Shown here: one piece after another, positions 23,980 through 38,035 of the stretch
Layout: each line of letters starts with the position of its first letter
Numbering within the stretch: the stretch's first letter is position 1
Source: Schistocephalus solidus
Taxonomy: Eukaryota > Platyhelminthes > Cestoda > Diphyllobothriidea > Diphyllobothriidae
Assembly: GCA_017591395.1 (NCBI GenBank)
Contig: WEDG01007164.1
Coordinates: 1 to 64,000, forward strand
Direction of reading: 5' to 3'
DNA length: 64,000 nt
The notes under the pieces: model-generated
What the model was told of the DNA's origin: nothing
The model's database searches: none
Seen by the model: only the letters and a program-made list of their open reading frames with translations
Position numbers and translations under genes: made by a program

Positions 23980-24420
23980 TTTATCGACTAGGGGAATAGG
24001 ATAAGTTAACAGATTATTCAAAAGTCAAATAGTTAAAATAGACATCTATTGTGGAAGGCAGTTGTAATCTAAGTTTCTGTATTTATATCGCTTTACACGT
24101 AAGGTAGCATGCAAAGAATAAAACTATAGAGCACTAATATGCCGATCAAAAAGCACGTGTTAATGACGAAAACCTTGGCACATTGGGCAGTAAGATTTCG
24201 GAGTTGAGGGAATATTCATCATCAACAATTCGCTCCGCAAATGTCTTGACTGTATTTAACTGTCGTTTAAGTATCGTATTCATGAAAACCATATACGAAA
24301 AATGGTAGGAGAATAAAATTATTGGACGATGCGTTTCAAAATCAGTAACATCTTTTTAAGCGAAGCTGGCAAAATCACGTGAGATCAACAGAGGTTGAGG
24401 TAAAGAATTAATTATTCTAT
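23980..24420 (-). pseudogene. LINE C-terminal fragment, tandem copy 1
   Basis: Direct diverged repeat of 25035-25490. Read on the minus strand it gives KRQLNTVKTFAERIVDDEYS followed by LNSEILLPN, equivalent to KRH....FAGRMFDD..HPLHSE in copy 2. That is the late-ORF2 pattern of CR1/Rex-type LINEs. A TTTTTAAGCGAAGCTGG block is also shared. Stops are present. Confidence 0.6.
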
Positions 24421-24679
24421 GGTATTTCTCTCAAGCCAAAAGACCGGGTTTCGAGTGTGTGTGTGTTTCGAATACCTTAAAACCCGCACTGGATGCACGA
24501 GTTCTGCATATTAAGTATGCTTGCGTTCCAGTTTTTTTCGAAAACCTTATGAAAAAATAAACTGTTACGTGAATAACTAGAACATTCGGCATTTTGCGTG
24601 ATCCACTGGTATCTTTCAGCGTGCTCATATAAAATATGCCATGCTTCATCAAGACCAATGCGTCAAAGATGTAAATGAT

Positions 24680-24860
24680 AAGTGTGTGCACGAAAAACAC
24701 CCTTTACTAGAGCTTCAGTGATAGAACAGCAAGTCTATCACCGGTAGATCTCAACTGTAGTGAGCCAAGGAATGCATTTCATTAATGGAATTTCAGCTGC
24801 ATTCTAGTTTACGCTGAAGAGTACACATTAATTTGATCAGTTCATAGGCCGTTTCCACAT
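24680..24860 (+). repeat. Dispersed repeat, copy 2
   Basis: Partner of 15435-15620. It lies between the two LINE C-terminal copies, which suggests LINE 3' tail origin, but orientation relative to the LINE is not proven. Confidence 0.5.
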
Positions 24861-25034
24861 AAAGTTTTTTATTATTTAGAAGAAAGTTTCTTCCTTGTAA
24901 ACGGCATATGACTTAAAAAATAGCCACTTACGTTTACAGGTTTTTAACTTTATATCCCTAACGTTTATAAGAGACAGAGAGATACGCTTTGAATCTAAGA
25001 ATTATTAAAAATATTCAGCAAAAATATAAATGGC

Positions 25035-25490
25035 TCCATTTACTAAGATAAAAGGATAAGTAAACATTATGTGCAAGAATCAAAGAGTCAAAAACGGACA
25101 CTAGTGGGGAGACAGTTCCAGTCTCAGCTTTTTTATTTTAGTCTCTTCACACATAAGGAAGCGTGCTAGACATGGCTAAACGGAGCGCTGGTATGCCGTT
25201 GTACGGCAGGCTTTATGGCGAAAGCCTCAGCGAATCAGACTGGAAGACTTCACAGCAATCAGCTCAGAGTGCAGGGGATGGGTTATATCATCAAACATTC
25301 GCCCAGCAAATTATTTGATCATCGTGAAGTGTCGTTTAGTTATCAAATCCACTAAAACAGTATACAAAAACACCAGCAGCAGTAGAGAGCATTCGAAGAA
25401 TAAGTTTTAAATTTATAAAATCCTTTTAAGCAAAGCTGGAAAAATCACGGATTAAAAATAAAGGATGAGGGGAAGAACACAGGCTTCTAT
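25035..25490 (-). pseudogene. LINE C-terminal fragment, tandem copy 2
   Basis: The minus strand reads FAGRMFDDITHPLHSEL (25263-25310) and then SSSLIR..FRHKACRTTAYQRSV, resembling the HPL...RT..Y..S ending of CR1-like ORF2 proteins. It lies downstream (minus sense) of the RT fragment at 25690-26125 and is probably the same insertion. In-frame stops mark it as dead. Confidence 0.65.
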
Positions 25491-25689
25491 AAATCGACAG
25501 ATAAGGGCTTGAGGTGTGTGAAATAAACTTAAACTGCAATTTTAATATAAACAATTACGAAATTTTGTAAAAAGAGTATCGATATGCTGGGAGAATGAAA
25601 GATGGAATGTCAGAGTAACGCCAACTTACCAAAAAAAGGATACCTCGTTGGGTAGGACGGCTAAATATGGAAAACTAGGGGATGGCCGC

Positions 25690-26125
25690 AGGTGAAAAAC
25701 ACATTGGACAAATTATCATGGTTGAGGTTAAGACCATTATCTTACAAACAACCTGAAACATGGTCAAGGCCATACTTTAGGCACTAAAGGTATGTCTGAG
25801 TTTTGAGAGGATGACCAACAACCACGTCATCGGCATATTTCATGTACGGACAATCGTTTGGTGATCTCAAATCATCAGTATGAAGGGAGAAGAGGTGAGG
25901 GGATAAGATGGCTCCTTGAAGAACACCACAGTTGTTTGGAAGGACAGTAGATTTTCGCTTGCCGGATTGTACGAATTGAGTGCGGGAAGTAAAATAATCT
26001 TCGAGCCAAGAGACAACCCAGCCGGGAGAGCCAGACGCGGATGTTTTTTTAAGAAGGAGATGGCACGGGATGGTGTTGAAGGCAAATTAGTAGTAAAGAA
26101 ATGCGCTTGTGTACGCATGCATTAC
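25690..26125 (-). pseudogene. CR1-like LINE reverse-transcriptase fragment
   Basis: Minus strand, in order: FNTIPCHLLLKK (motif A region), GSPGWVVSWLEDYFTSRTQF, GKRKSTVLPNNCGVLQGAIL then SPHLFSLHTDDL (the G-x-x-QG..LSP box, about 25880-25930), and KYADDVVVGHPLKTQ (YADD near 25820-25835). A stop follows. This motif series identifies a non-LTR RT palm domain. The catalytic YADD is intact but the frame is broken by stops, so it is a fossil. No endonuclease was found upstream. Confidence 0.85.
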
Positions 26126-26129
26126 GCAC

Positions 26130-29100
26130 GACGTATTGCTGTAATTTGCAGAGTAACATATTCAGTCCAACGTTAACCAAAAACGCCATGCGAATTTGAA
26201 ATAATGCATTCACAAGATACATTTTGCCATAGTTGACAGCTGTTAATACTGTCAGTTCACAGCCTAGTCAGCTAAGGTTACAACTACGATGAAACTTAAT
26301 TCATAAATGGACCTCAATCTCTGATATTTGTAAGACATTTAGTTTATTTCTTGTATGTTTGACAATTAAGTGGCAATGTTTATAAACAGAAGAGGAAATA
26401 TAGAATGAAGTCAAACTGCGAGTACTAATATTTAAACACGGTAGTAATGTTTGCAATATGTGTCTTGAGCAACGTGAGATAACGTTCTCATTTATTTTAT
26501 TTTCATTTGTTAGGATAACAATTTTTGCAATGGTTCTTCTCTTAAGTGAGACATAATAATATATATTTCACTATTGTAGGTTCGATATGTTACTTATTAC
26601 GAGTGTTCACTACCTGTTATGTACACTGCATGTCAGTCATACGCAAAAATGTCAACTTTATTGACGATACATTGAAGTGAATTTTGATTTCAAAACCAAT
26701 AACAAGATGTGATAATATTATTAAGTGTGTAGTATGCATGAAGATCTGGTACATATTTACTTACCTACTTTACTTTTTAACTATTTTTAATTGGTAGCAT
26801 GTTAGTTGTTATTTGTGAAAATCAATTGCCGCAAAATGCTGCGGGAGTATAATTTAATATTATGATTGATCTTTAGTTTGTATAACCTATCAAGATATAC
26901 AGGATAGCTGAAGTTTATTTAACATATCTTGGAAATAAATCCTTGAAATATGTCTTAAATGTGGAAAAAAATATAAGGTTATCAGCTGGTAATTAAGCGC
27001 CCATGTAGCCCTTTGAGATTGCCTGATATTTTTGTCCATCTTAACGGCGAGGGTCAGCATCTTAGGTTATATATATTTAAGATGGAACTTACAAAAAGAA
27101 GAGCCATCGGATTGACAATTTCTGGTTTATAAGCCATCTCGAGTCAGAAATACACATCTAAGATACTAACCCGTTACCGTTGGTTATTAAGTCAATCAAT
27201 TTTCCATGACCAAAAATCGTACAGTTATGTATAAGTTGTACATTTAGGTGGAAATCGTTGTCTCATACAATGCACTACCCAATATCGTATAATTTTTATA
27301 AAAGGTCAGTACTTATCTATTAACATGGAGCATACCCCAAATATAGCTTGACCATTCGCGCAGTAAGGATGATACAGATAACCTGTATGTGATTCCTCCC
27401 TTTGTATTTGGTTCACAATTGAAAAGTTTTTCTGCATATCACTGTATGGTTCTTGTCAGTATTTGGTGGTTTCTGTAAAAAATGATGGTTTTTATATCAC
27501 AGCGAATTAACATGGAGAGATGTTTGCAATAAGGGATTGTCGAATCAATGCCCCGTTTGCCTTCCGACATACAAATCATAACAAAGCCTTGCAAACATAG
27601 ACAGAAAAGCAAAATCTGTTAAGTTATTTAACTTTTAATCTCTATTGTTTGGAAATATCGACATTCACTGCAATGCTAACAATATATTTGTAATAACATC
27701 AAGGTCATTAAGTCTTCATGGTTAACCAAGAATCACGTGAAATGCACTGGCGTATCCCAGAAAGTAGAAACATATTCTGCAAATAAATGAATTTTATTAA
27801 CTTAACCCGAATGAATTAAAAGCAGCAATCCGTGTGTGCTTGGATTCTACCTTATAACCAGCAAACAACTAGAAGAAGTTATACCGCTTACCAGAAACAA
27901 TTTTTTGACCATCAATGTGGACTTCGGTTATCGGAAAAACTCTCTTTAATGCGTCGTGTCTAAAAGGTATTTAAAATACAAAATGTCATTTAGCAACTCC
28001 CAAATTTATAAAAATGATCACCCAACACAAGTAAATTGTATCGTATAATTTGCAGCAAAAACAATTTTTTTCTGTGACTTCACTGCAATGCAATGAACAC
28101 ATTTCCTGCTACGTTAGATTGGCATATACGCATGTGCAGCCAAATTGCTAGTTAAAATTTGAAGATCTGGTATAAGTTGCTGCTACATTATTTTAGTCGT
28201 TAAAAAAATAAGATTAACATTGTCATATCTTCAGTTAATCTTTACGAGTGGACATGCCGTAAACGTTTTTCTTGCAGTTAAGAAAATGCTATTGAAGAAA
28301 AGATAGTATATCTCTTTTAAAGATAAATGAAATACCGTACTGATATGAATAATGTCCGGCATAATATTTTTCAATCACCTAAGAGAAAGGCATGATGCAA
28401 GAAATTACAAATATTTAATTTACATGTATAGGTGACCACAAGGAAGTCATTATTGTACTCATATCCATTCAGTGATCCTTATCTACATTTTATCACCATT
28501 CACTAAATAATATGAGGTTTATATACCCATGTGAATAGTTATCAATTTAGAATACGATTGCATAATATAGCTTGTATAATGTTAAAAAGAATAAAGTGCA
28601 TCACATGGACATTGTCTTAATTCGAAAATCAAATAAGATTAAACTGTAACTTTTTATGATTAACCCCAGGTGTTCCTGACATTATGCTTCAAATAAATTA
28701 AATTGATGTCCTTGTTTGTTATATCCAACGTTTTAAGTTAGTCGCCTTTTTCTATACACTGATTTTTGGTTTCCTTAAATATTCTTTTTCGGCAAAATTG
28801 TAAGCGTGAGCCCACAGATTGTTCTTTGCATGCTTTTCCATGTTTAATACGGGTGGTGCTTTTGGTATCCCATTTGTGTACGACTCCTGAATCAACGGAC
28901 GGTTGGCAGATGCTGCTATAAAAATAGCTGCTCGCTATGAGCACACGTGTCATCTTAGCACTTACTCTAGGCTTCATAAGAGTAAGGAACACAAAATGTT
29001 AATTCCGCAACGCAGAGGATTACGAACATTCTGTTAAACGTCTACGTTCCTAAGTTATGAACCCTTGGTTTTCTAAGTGATTGCTTATCATAAACGCAAA

Positions 29101-32100
29101 CATGAAAACTTTTGCTGTTGCTGCAACGTATTTTGGTCCATAAAGGCTATTTGTGGCAATATTTGGTTACATATTAATCACGCGTCCAATTGCTTTACAT
29201 ATCCGTAGGGTACTCTTCTTACCTCCATTTTTTGCCTCCGTCTCACAATCGACCGAACATTCCTTAATGTATGTCTATAAAACCATGCATTTTAAATTTC
29301 GGATTAAGTCTAGCGGGCAGTATAGTGATGTAATTTCATAAACTGGCAACCATTGCATCAAATTTTGCTTTCTCTAACAGGTCATTTTTGGATGCCCAAT
29401 TAAAATAACTGTTCAATCTGAAATGATAAGATATTAAAAGGAAAACCCTCTCAACTCTTAGCACAATTTTTCATAGACGTAAAATGTTATTCATATTTTA
29501 AGGCATTATCTAGACGAAATGCACTTGCATAGTAGATCTTGTAAATGTGTTTTTTGTTCTTTTACAACAGGTTCCTTAACTTTATGCTGTAAAGGTGCGT
29601 CAAGTTTTAGCATAATAGTCGAACCAGAGGTCCATCCTTCGCAGACAGATGAGTGCAGATAGGCTCGGTGCTTTTCATGATCGCTTTAAATTACATGAAC
29701 TATTGTAGTCAGTGTACAATGTTGGCAATAAATTTAATCCAAACAAATAAATATTAACTTTTAATTATATTTGCAACATGGCATTCAACAAATGGCCACT
29801 ATCAATGATGAGGAAATATGATTCATATATGATACTTCGTTTACGGGTTTTTTCGAACTCTTCTGAATCAATGCAACGTAAAAATCTGCTTAACTGCACA
29901 GAAAACTTAAAGCAGATAATCACGCTTTAAAACCGAATAAAGAAATTAAATAGTTTTAATCATTTTCAGTTTAACTAATAGGTAATTTTGTTGTTATTTA
30001 AAGTTTATCTCCAACATTTCGCTAATAAAAAAAGTTCTGTTCTGCAGAAGACAATCAAAATTAGCAGTATTAATCCCGATGGCATTGCGCATAGACAACA
30101 TGGAGAACATTGATTTAGCCAAAAATTAAATCTTGCGCTTAAAATAATGTACATAGCCTGGGTAAAGTATTTTTGCACTGCAGAGATTTTGTTTAGACTT
30201 TAAGAACTGTCAGTACATGTTGCTTTTAACTTGGTTCACTTTGAAGACTATCCGAACTTGGTGAACGATGGGCGTTTCTAATGCACTAAAGTAAACGCCG
30301 ATTTATTAAAACAATAAGAGTTTTGTTTTCTGATTATTATACCAGATTTTGCCTCTTTGTCTTCACATTTTATTGATTTATAGCTAAGTGTTTTTTGTCA
30401 AAAAGGGAACAACGTGCATTGTTTTACCATGCTGCAATGTTTTACTATGTTTTCAATCCTAATAAGTAGTGACATAAAAGGAGCATTTAATTTAATAACC
30501 AAAAATTAAATGAACAGAACAGTAGGGTTTTTTAGTACGTAATCTTTAAATTTCGGAAAGAACGCGGAGGGAGCAAGCACTCGCATTTTACCTCCTGCAT
30601 TCCAAATGCATGAATTGACAAACAATATAAGGGGAGATTTCTGCTGACTAACACGGTTTTAAAGCTTGCATACCTCATAACCTTTCGGGGACCTGTTACG
30701 TTAAAAATATTTTCGAAACCCAATTCCTGGCTGATCTCAAAAGTACGAAGCAAAATTACACAACATATAATGGACGGGTTAATGCATTCCTTTATAAGTT
30801 GGAGCATTGGTTGTTAATTGCCCTCAGCAAACATAGTTCGCACAAAATAAAGCTTAATTTGCAATGTTGTCAGTAAATAAGCAGAATTGTGCGAAATTTT
30901 CACCGAAAAAATCTGATCGAAGTAAAGGGCATCCCTTTTCCTTCGGGTTTTTTTTGATACTGCTTATAGTTTACAACTTTAATCTCAAAGTATACAAAAA
31001 CAATATTTACAAATTTTCTTTGCAATTTGACCTGTATTCCACCCCATTCATTAAACAAGTTCGTTATTCCACTGCAGAGTTCAGTTTTACATAAGAAAGT
31101 GCACTTCAGTTCAGTATCATCCAGGTCTCGATCAAAAAATGAACTATCAGTCAATTCTCCCTTAATAATGCTTAAGTATATTAAAGTGTGTCAGTCAAAT
31201 AGCTATCTGGACATGAGTTTTGCGTTCCATTGGACACGATAGCGCTCAAGAGCCGCGAGAATAACAGGTACCGAAGATACCCTATCCCTTTAAATGGCAA
31301 CCAAAATTCTGAAGTGAGTTTTTGATTCAAACAAATAACTAAAGTGAGGTTGTCGTAATGCGTACCATGCAGCAGGCGTCCAAAATATTTAAGTCAGAAA
31401 AAGATTCTGGCTATTGAAAGAGCTTTTTTCTGACTGACCGCGAAACTAATACTCTGTTACTTCAAATTTTGTTTTGTAGAAAGCCCAAAAAATAATATTA
31501 TTTTTAGTATTTGGTTGAAAGAAACTTGCGAACTTTTTAACGGGCGGCATTCAGTTGTTAAATGTTTTTAAATTTTTGAAAGTTTTTCTACATTTCCGGT
31601 CGTTACATTTTGATTTACAGTTTTCAATGTAATGCTGTATTCATTCCGTGAAAGAAAAAATCACAAAATTCTTTACGGCATGACTTAGAGTTCACATGGT
31701 TGTAGTAAACTGTTTTAATGGATTTGGATCATCAGCATACATTTAAGGATACCTTAATATTTTCTCATTTAAATGTCTTCAAAAAACCACTTGATAATTC
31801 ATTATTTTGAAACAAAATGTACCCTTTTTCAACCACAAAAATGAAAAACGACAATATTATCTATCAAACGAGTAAACAAATTACATTTATGTGAGATGTT
31901 TTTGTAAAATATGTTTTATTTGATAGACGCGTCGAAATTCAAAGACTAAATGGAAACGTTTTTATGCACACAGTTTGCTGGTGGTCAGAAAGAAACTCTT
32001 TCAAAAGCCTTAAAATAACTGTAATGAAAATAGCTTGGGATTAGGCTGCACGAGACTCAGAATGACAACCATACTTAATTTATATGTTTAAAGCGAAAGC

Positions 32101-35100
32101 ACACTCCAAAATATCGATTGACTATTCTTTAACTAGGAAACCTGCCGTTTATAATCTTATGATAGCCTAGAAATGGCGTTTGATCGCTGATATGTTTTAA
32201 TTGGTTAAACTATCTGTTGTTTATATTAAGAATGAAATTCAATTGCTAGAGCAAAAGGTTTTGTAATTTTGATTTTAAGATGCTCACTCTAACGCACAAT
32301 CAAACTCATCAAGTGATATCGTGTATGATTAATAGAAACCCGCTCAGACAATTGAAATTCTGATTTTCTTGCAATCATGCAGCTATTTTTATAACAAGCC
32401 TCCACATTCGATTCAAATATCCGCTCTTGTTGTAGTGCTTAACTTCGGTCGGAAACAATTTTTAATTTTAACTAATCGGTCCATATTTTTCCATTGTGCA
32501 TAACATAATCACTGTTTTGCTGTAAAATAAATTTTCAATTCGTTATAATAATAAAAAAGGCACTCAATATATCAAAATTTTAGTATTCTGCGAAAACAAC
32601 AATCTTAAAATTTTCAAACATCTATGTATGATAGTAGTTTACGCTGTACTTGTATCTTGAAAGTAACAAATTTACTTACATTCACTGGGAAACGCAATCA
32701 AATCAAAAATGTGTAATTCATCTTTAATTTAATTTTAGCATCAAATTCGAGAGTTTTGCGATAGCGGTAGAAATGCTTAAATTAAATTATAAGACATAAT
32801 TAATTGGCAGCTGACAAAAAGTTCGCATCGCCAACAGGTTTGAGAGGCACGATAAGGCAACGAACACGAGATAATGGCATGGGGACAGTAGCGACAAAAT
32901 GCAGGCACATCACTTCGCAGACTAATCTGCACTATTTTTATTGATATTCAACATAAACGTGTCATAGTGCGCTGAAAAGCGGTCATATTAAAGTGACATT
33001 TATTATTTTGCGTGCATAGTACATAAAAATGCATTTCAAGCACACTGGAAAACATTCTTTTTTTGAAAAAAAGCTTGTTTTGTGCTCTTTTGTGGTATAT
33101 TTTTACCTTAACATCGTTGGAAAATATCACACTACTGAGACGTTCAGCTCGCTACCTCTCAGTTCTCTGCAGAAAAATAGCAGGTATTGAGCATTTACGC
33201 TATTGCTTCCGAAATGTATAAAAGTAGAAGAAATTCTGTCAAAACCACATATCTGACTGCATAGCACACTCATGCAATGGAAATGCGATTGAACTGAGAA
33301 AATTATTTCATAAATGGCATTTATGCACGGAGCAAACATTCACAATGTAGCATGATGTCTGCGAACCCACTTATTGGTCTTGGTTAAGTGTTAAAATCGA
33401 TGAGCACATGTAGTATGTTCGTATATAAGATGATTGAATGCCGGGATAGGATATGACTGGCTAGTGATAGTTTATAGGTTTAAAATTGTTCAGCGGTCTG
33501 TTTCTCATGTCAGGAAAGATGTTTGGCACGAAAGCAAGTGGCTTATCAAGTTGAGTTTTTGAATTCACACACCAACCCACAATTCACTATATCTAAGTAA
33601 ATGGTTAAAGGTCATGCAAACAGCTTGCTCAATGTACTATGTGGATATTATGGAAAATATACATTTGTTTATAAACAGTGTCCGTATTTGTAAAAATATC
33701 CTCAGATTCTGAAAGGCTTGCGATATGGTCAAAAATCAAATCGTAAATTCCACACTTTTATATGTATTTTTTGAATATAAAATGCCTACTAATTTTGTGC
33801 CTCACTAATAATTGCTTTGTTTTAATGATTAATAACGACGCTTTGTATCTTATGATCGATGAAGTCTTTTAAGAATTGCAAGTTCGCAAGTTCTCGACGT
33901 CCTGCATATTAACATTTCTAACTTAAATTTCAAATTGTTTGTGACTGTAACGACAAATAAAAATATATGGAATATATTTGGATTATTTAATGCACAAATA
34001 TACATTTCGCAGCATATCTTAGTTTTTTTCGATTTAGAAAAGGACAAAAACGGAAATATTCAGCCGCTGACAAACTGATCGCATCTTCAGCGGGTTGCAG
34101 CGACAAGACAGAGCGATGCACACGTAGACGGCGTGAATGTCAAATGCTTGTATTTCACTTTCGCAAGCAGAATAAAATCCGGAAACCTTTGTTGCTTAAT
34201 TTGCTTATGAAATTATTCACTACAAATTTTACGTATTCATGTTTCATGGGTTCATTTGAGATGAATAAGACGTGTAACTCGATTTCAATCACATTATATC
34301 CAAATGTTTTTTAGCCCATATTCTTGTGTGAGCATTTGTGGTAATGTTCCTTATATTCTAAGGGAGAGGCTGTCCTCCCAACACTAAAAGCAGACCGTTC
34401 ATACAATTTTAACATAAAACCTGTGAGTAAAATGATATAATTGCATGCATCAGTAACTTGCGTGGATGGAAAACTACGTAGTGCGCAGAAACACACATAT
34501 TCAATCGTGTTTATCCTTGACAGAACCCATTTAAACGATCCATTTACTTTAGCTTATGGTGAAACAATGCCTTGATCAATGTATAAAACAGATGATTTTG
34601 CATGCAAATTGAATGCACTGTAATTTAAACTAACTATATATGCACAAAATTTGAGATATATGTGGTTGACCTTTATGTAGGCTACGTTTGAAACAGTCGA
34701 TGTCGTACATGTGCACTTTCCATAACACATTAGAAACATGGAAAGACTTTTAAAAATCTCTAAATTTGCTTTAACTTATGAGTAAGTATTTCATGAATGG
34801 AGAAGTAAAATGTAAATTGATTTTATTTTGTATTGATTTGCCAATCACGGTATAAGAGATTTGAATGCAATATGATGTAAAAGAGATGAGCATGGCATCC
34901 GCGAAGATACTGTAGCCTCTGACCTACTTCTACGTTTTTTCTAACAAACGAAGCAGATTATATATTAGTTAACATATTTTCCATGGCAGGTAGTCCGTTC
35001 ATTTAATGCAACATTTGAATCATATAAAGATGCGTTGTACATAAAAAACGAAGGAATTCTTGCATTCTGAAATGTAAATGACGATATTTGCGCAAAATTG

Positions 35101-37880
35101 CACATAATATGTAGAGTGTTATTTTCCGTATGCTCTAGGGCCACAACCACAACGGTCGATACTGTTATCATTTAATTCCTATTTCAGGAGGCATTCCATA
35201 AAAAACGTCTATATCTGCAAAGCCTTACTTAATACATATCCTTCCTATCTCGATTAATTTAAATTTCTTAAAATAATTGTTTTGAATCAGTTTGAGTTAT
35301 CTTTAAAGGTTGCAGTCTCTTTAACCAAAATAAAAGACTAATAAACTATCTAAATAAATGTACTGACAAGCTTTTAAGACAGCAAATGCCTGTGCGTTAT
35401 TTGTGCAAACTAACAAAGTATTTTTTAATCATCACCTTGAATATTTTTCAGAGGCATTATTAATCTTATTCAGGTAAAGATTTATTTCCCTTGCTTTGAA
35501 CTTTGCGTAATACGTATTTTAAATTCCAGATTGAAGTGTACAAGTTACTTTAATTTTCTTGGAAGGTAGTGCACAAAAGTGATATGCACGTCTTAGTAAA
35601 AGCTGCTATTGTCTCATTCAACCCTTTTATTTCTATTTCTAAAGCGAAATCTCCAAGCCACTGCAGGATAATGGCAAAATGGTAAACACGTACAAAAGAG
35701 GAACAGGTCTTTATCTAGATCATTAAGAGTCAGTATGCTAAATTAATAAAAATATCCGTTGCCACATGGCCTTAATGAAATCTGTGTTTATGTGTTTGCA
35801 GAACATCTAAGACTATATTAAGAAAATTAGTTTGTGAGGGTATATTTGATTGCTTAAGAGTCTCGTGAGGCCAGTAGATTTGTATGGGATTTAAAATATG
35901 GTAAAAATCGGTAAAATTGAGAGGATTGCATGCTAGAACATAGGTTACGTACTGTCATTTAAAGGTGGGGTTAAAAGGACGCCTCCTATTACCCTCTCAT
36001 CCATATTCCCACGCCTTGCCTCTGTTTCTAAACAACCTTTAATCGGTTTATTATATTAATATTTGGATTACCTCGATTTTATCTGAATACATATGTAATA
36101 GGTTCACGTATGCTCGCCTCCTTGTTTTCCAATGCACTTGTAAAACAAAATTGTATTTTGAACAACGAAGGAAAAAAACTCAATGAATGGTTGCCTGTTA
36201 TCGTGTTGATTTTGATTGACTACGACTATACTTGAAGTACCATGTATGGATAGCTTCAAAAATACTTTAATTTGCAACTTAAAATTTTGATTTATCAAGC
36301 AGGTGTAAACTGAATACGAAAGCATACCTTGATTAACTCCCTTGATGATGTTTACTAAAATTGCATGGAGTTCTACGAAACAAAGTTTACTACAACTATT
36401 CGAGGCGTTTTTAATTTTTGTGGTATGTAATTGACAGCAAAAAGCAAAATGTGTTTGGCGTTTCCAAAAAACATACACTTCAGGTGTCAATTTTATAAAA
36501 ATGTACGCTTTTAAGTTAAATTCACTGCCGCAGTTATGTCACCAAATAATTTAATATTTATTCAAATAATCATTTTAGAAGACGCAACATATTTAAATTT
36601 AGTGCCTGAAATTCGCCAAACATTTTCTATAAATAAAACAATTCAAATCTATAACACCCCCAAAAATGCTATGTAACAAGATTATTCAGAAAATACTAAT
36701 GATAATATGTTGTATACCGTTTACGTGTCCTCAAATGTTTCTGTTGATCTGATTATTGTGTCCATACTATAAATATCCTGACTGTATTCTTTGCCAAATC
36801 TTTTCATAATTAATTGAGTAAAACTTTCCAATTGTAGGGCAATTGAGCATTTTAGATAATGAAATTGTTCGTTTTTATGCTTTCGCCATAAACAGAAAAT
36901 TCTAAAGATGATAGAATGTAATCAGTTGTGAACTAATTGATTTCTAAGGGTGACAACAGATGTCAATCTTAAAGTATCTGCTGATAAATAGACTATTGGA
37001 AGAGAAAAAACTATTATTCCATCAAAGAACATATACCCGTTTTTAACCACCTATAGGGGACTAAAATAGACATGCCAAACGTGAAAATCCTTAAACTGAA
37101 AACGTGAAGGATTTATGAAGTCTCCAGGGCAGGGGTTAGATAGCGGGATTTAAAAAAACGCCCTTTGTTTTCATTTAATGCTTTGAAAAACTCTGTCGCT
37201 CTGTCCCACTTTTCTTGCATGAACGTTAATATACGGAAACCATATGAAACATTTTGAAAAGAATGGAATTATGTTTTTGTTGAGCCTTATCATATCATAA
37301 AATATATTAACGGAATTGAAATGAAGACCAAGGAACTTTTCCATTATGAATTTGATCCTTAAAAGTACAAACATATTGACTTAATCGGCATATGTGCCCT
37401 GCCATCAAAAAGCTTTCATCGCCATCCTGCTGCGTAAGTGTAATAAAGAAAAATTAAATTATCCGTATGTACCAAGGCCCAAATAAGTAAATACCCAACC
37501 AGCAGCGTTAGAGAACACTGCGTGCCGATTCAATGATGTAATTGTTTCTGTTAAGTGCATTTAACGCATATGCACAGAATTCCAGCATAGGTTTGTGATT
37601 GTGGTCAAATATGTTGTTTGGGGTTTTGAGCGACTTATAGCAGCATTAAAATATCCGTGTTAAAACTCGTTTGTCTTTTCTAGTATTAACTCATACTTAC
37701 TGATTTAAGAAATATAGGTATATTCATGTTAATAAGGTGGTTAAGAACGCACTTATGTTTTTTATTTGTTACGTGGGCGTGCAATTTTACATTAAATTAT
37801 TCGACGGTCTACTGAAACAGATAGTTGGATATAACCTTTGAAATATATATGGGACGGATAAATATAAGCGACAAAGTCAA
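26130..37880. other. Long AT-rich non-coding region
   Basis: About 11.7 kb without a supportable gene. The longest frame, 36104-36490 (minus, 128 codons), shows no domain, signal peptide or repeat, and was left uncalled. The sequences at 32800-32880 and 34050-34130 share a few words (GCTGACAAA..GATCGCATC-like), too weak to call as a repeat. Confidence 0.5.
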
Positions 37881-37884
37881 AGGA

Positions 37885-38035
37885 AACTGAGAAGGCCATT
37901 TTTGGCTCGTCACCTGTCATCAGCCAGTCCTAGCTTCCCCAAAGGGTTGCAGAAACCAAGGCTTAAACCCGTGACATGTTTTTCAGAATTCCAATGCTCA
38001 AGTATTGAGTAATGGGCAAATCACCTTGCCAAATT
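37885..38035 (-). repeat. tRNA-headed SINE-like element, copy 2
   Basis: Minus strand: B-box-like CACGGGTTTAAGCC, then a GGCTGATGACAGG block and an AAAAATGGCC tail, in the same order as the other copies. Confidence 0.6.

Noticed and set aside
36104..36490. 128-codon minus frame
   Set aside because: No domain, composition or context supports it. In 60 kb of AT-rich DNA a few frames of this length are expected by chance.
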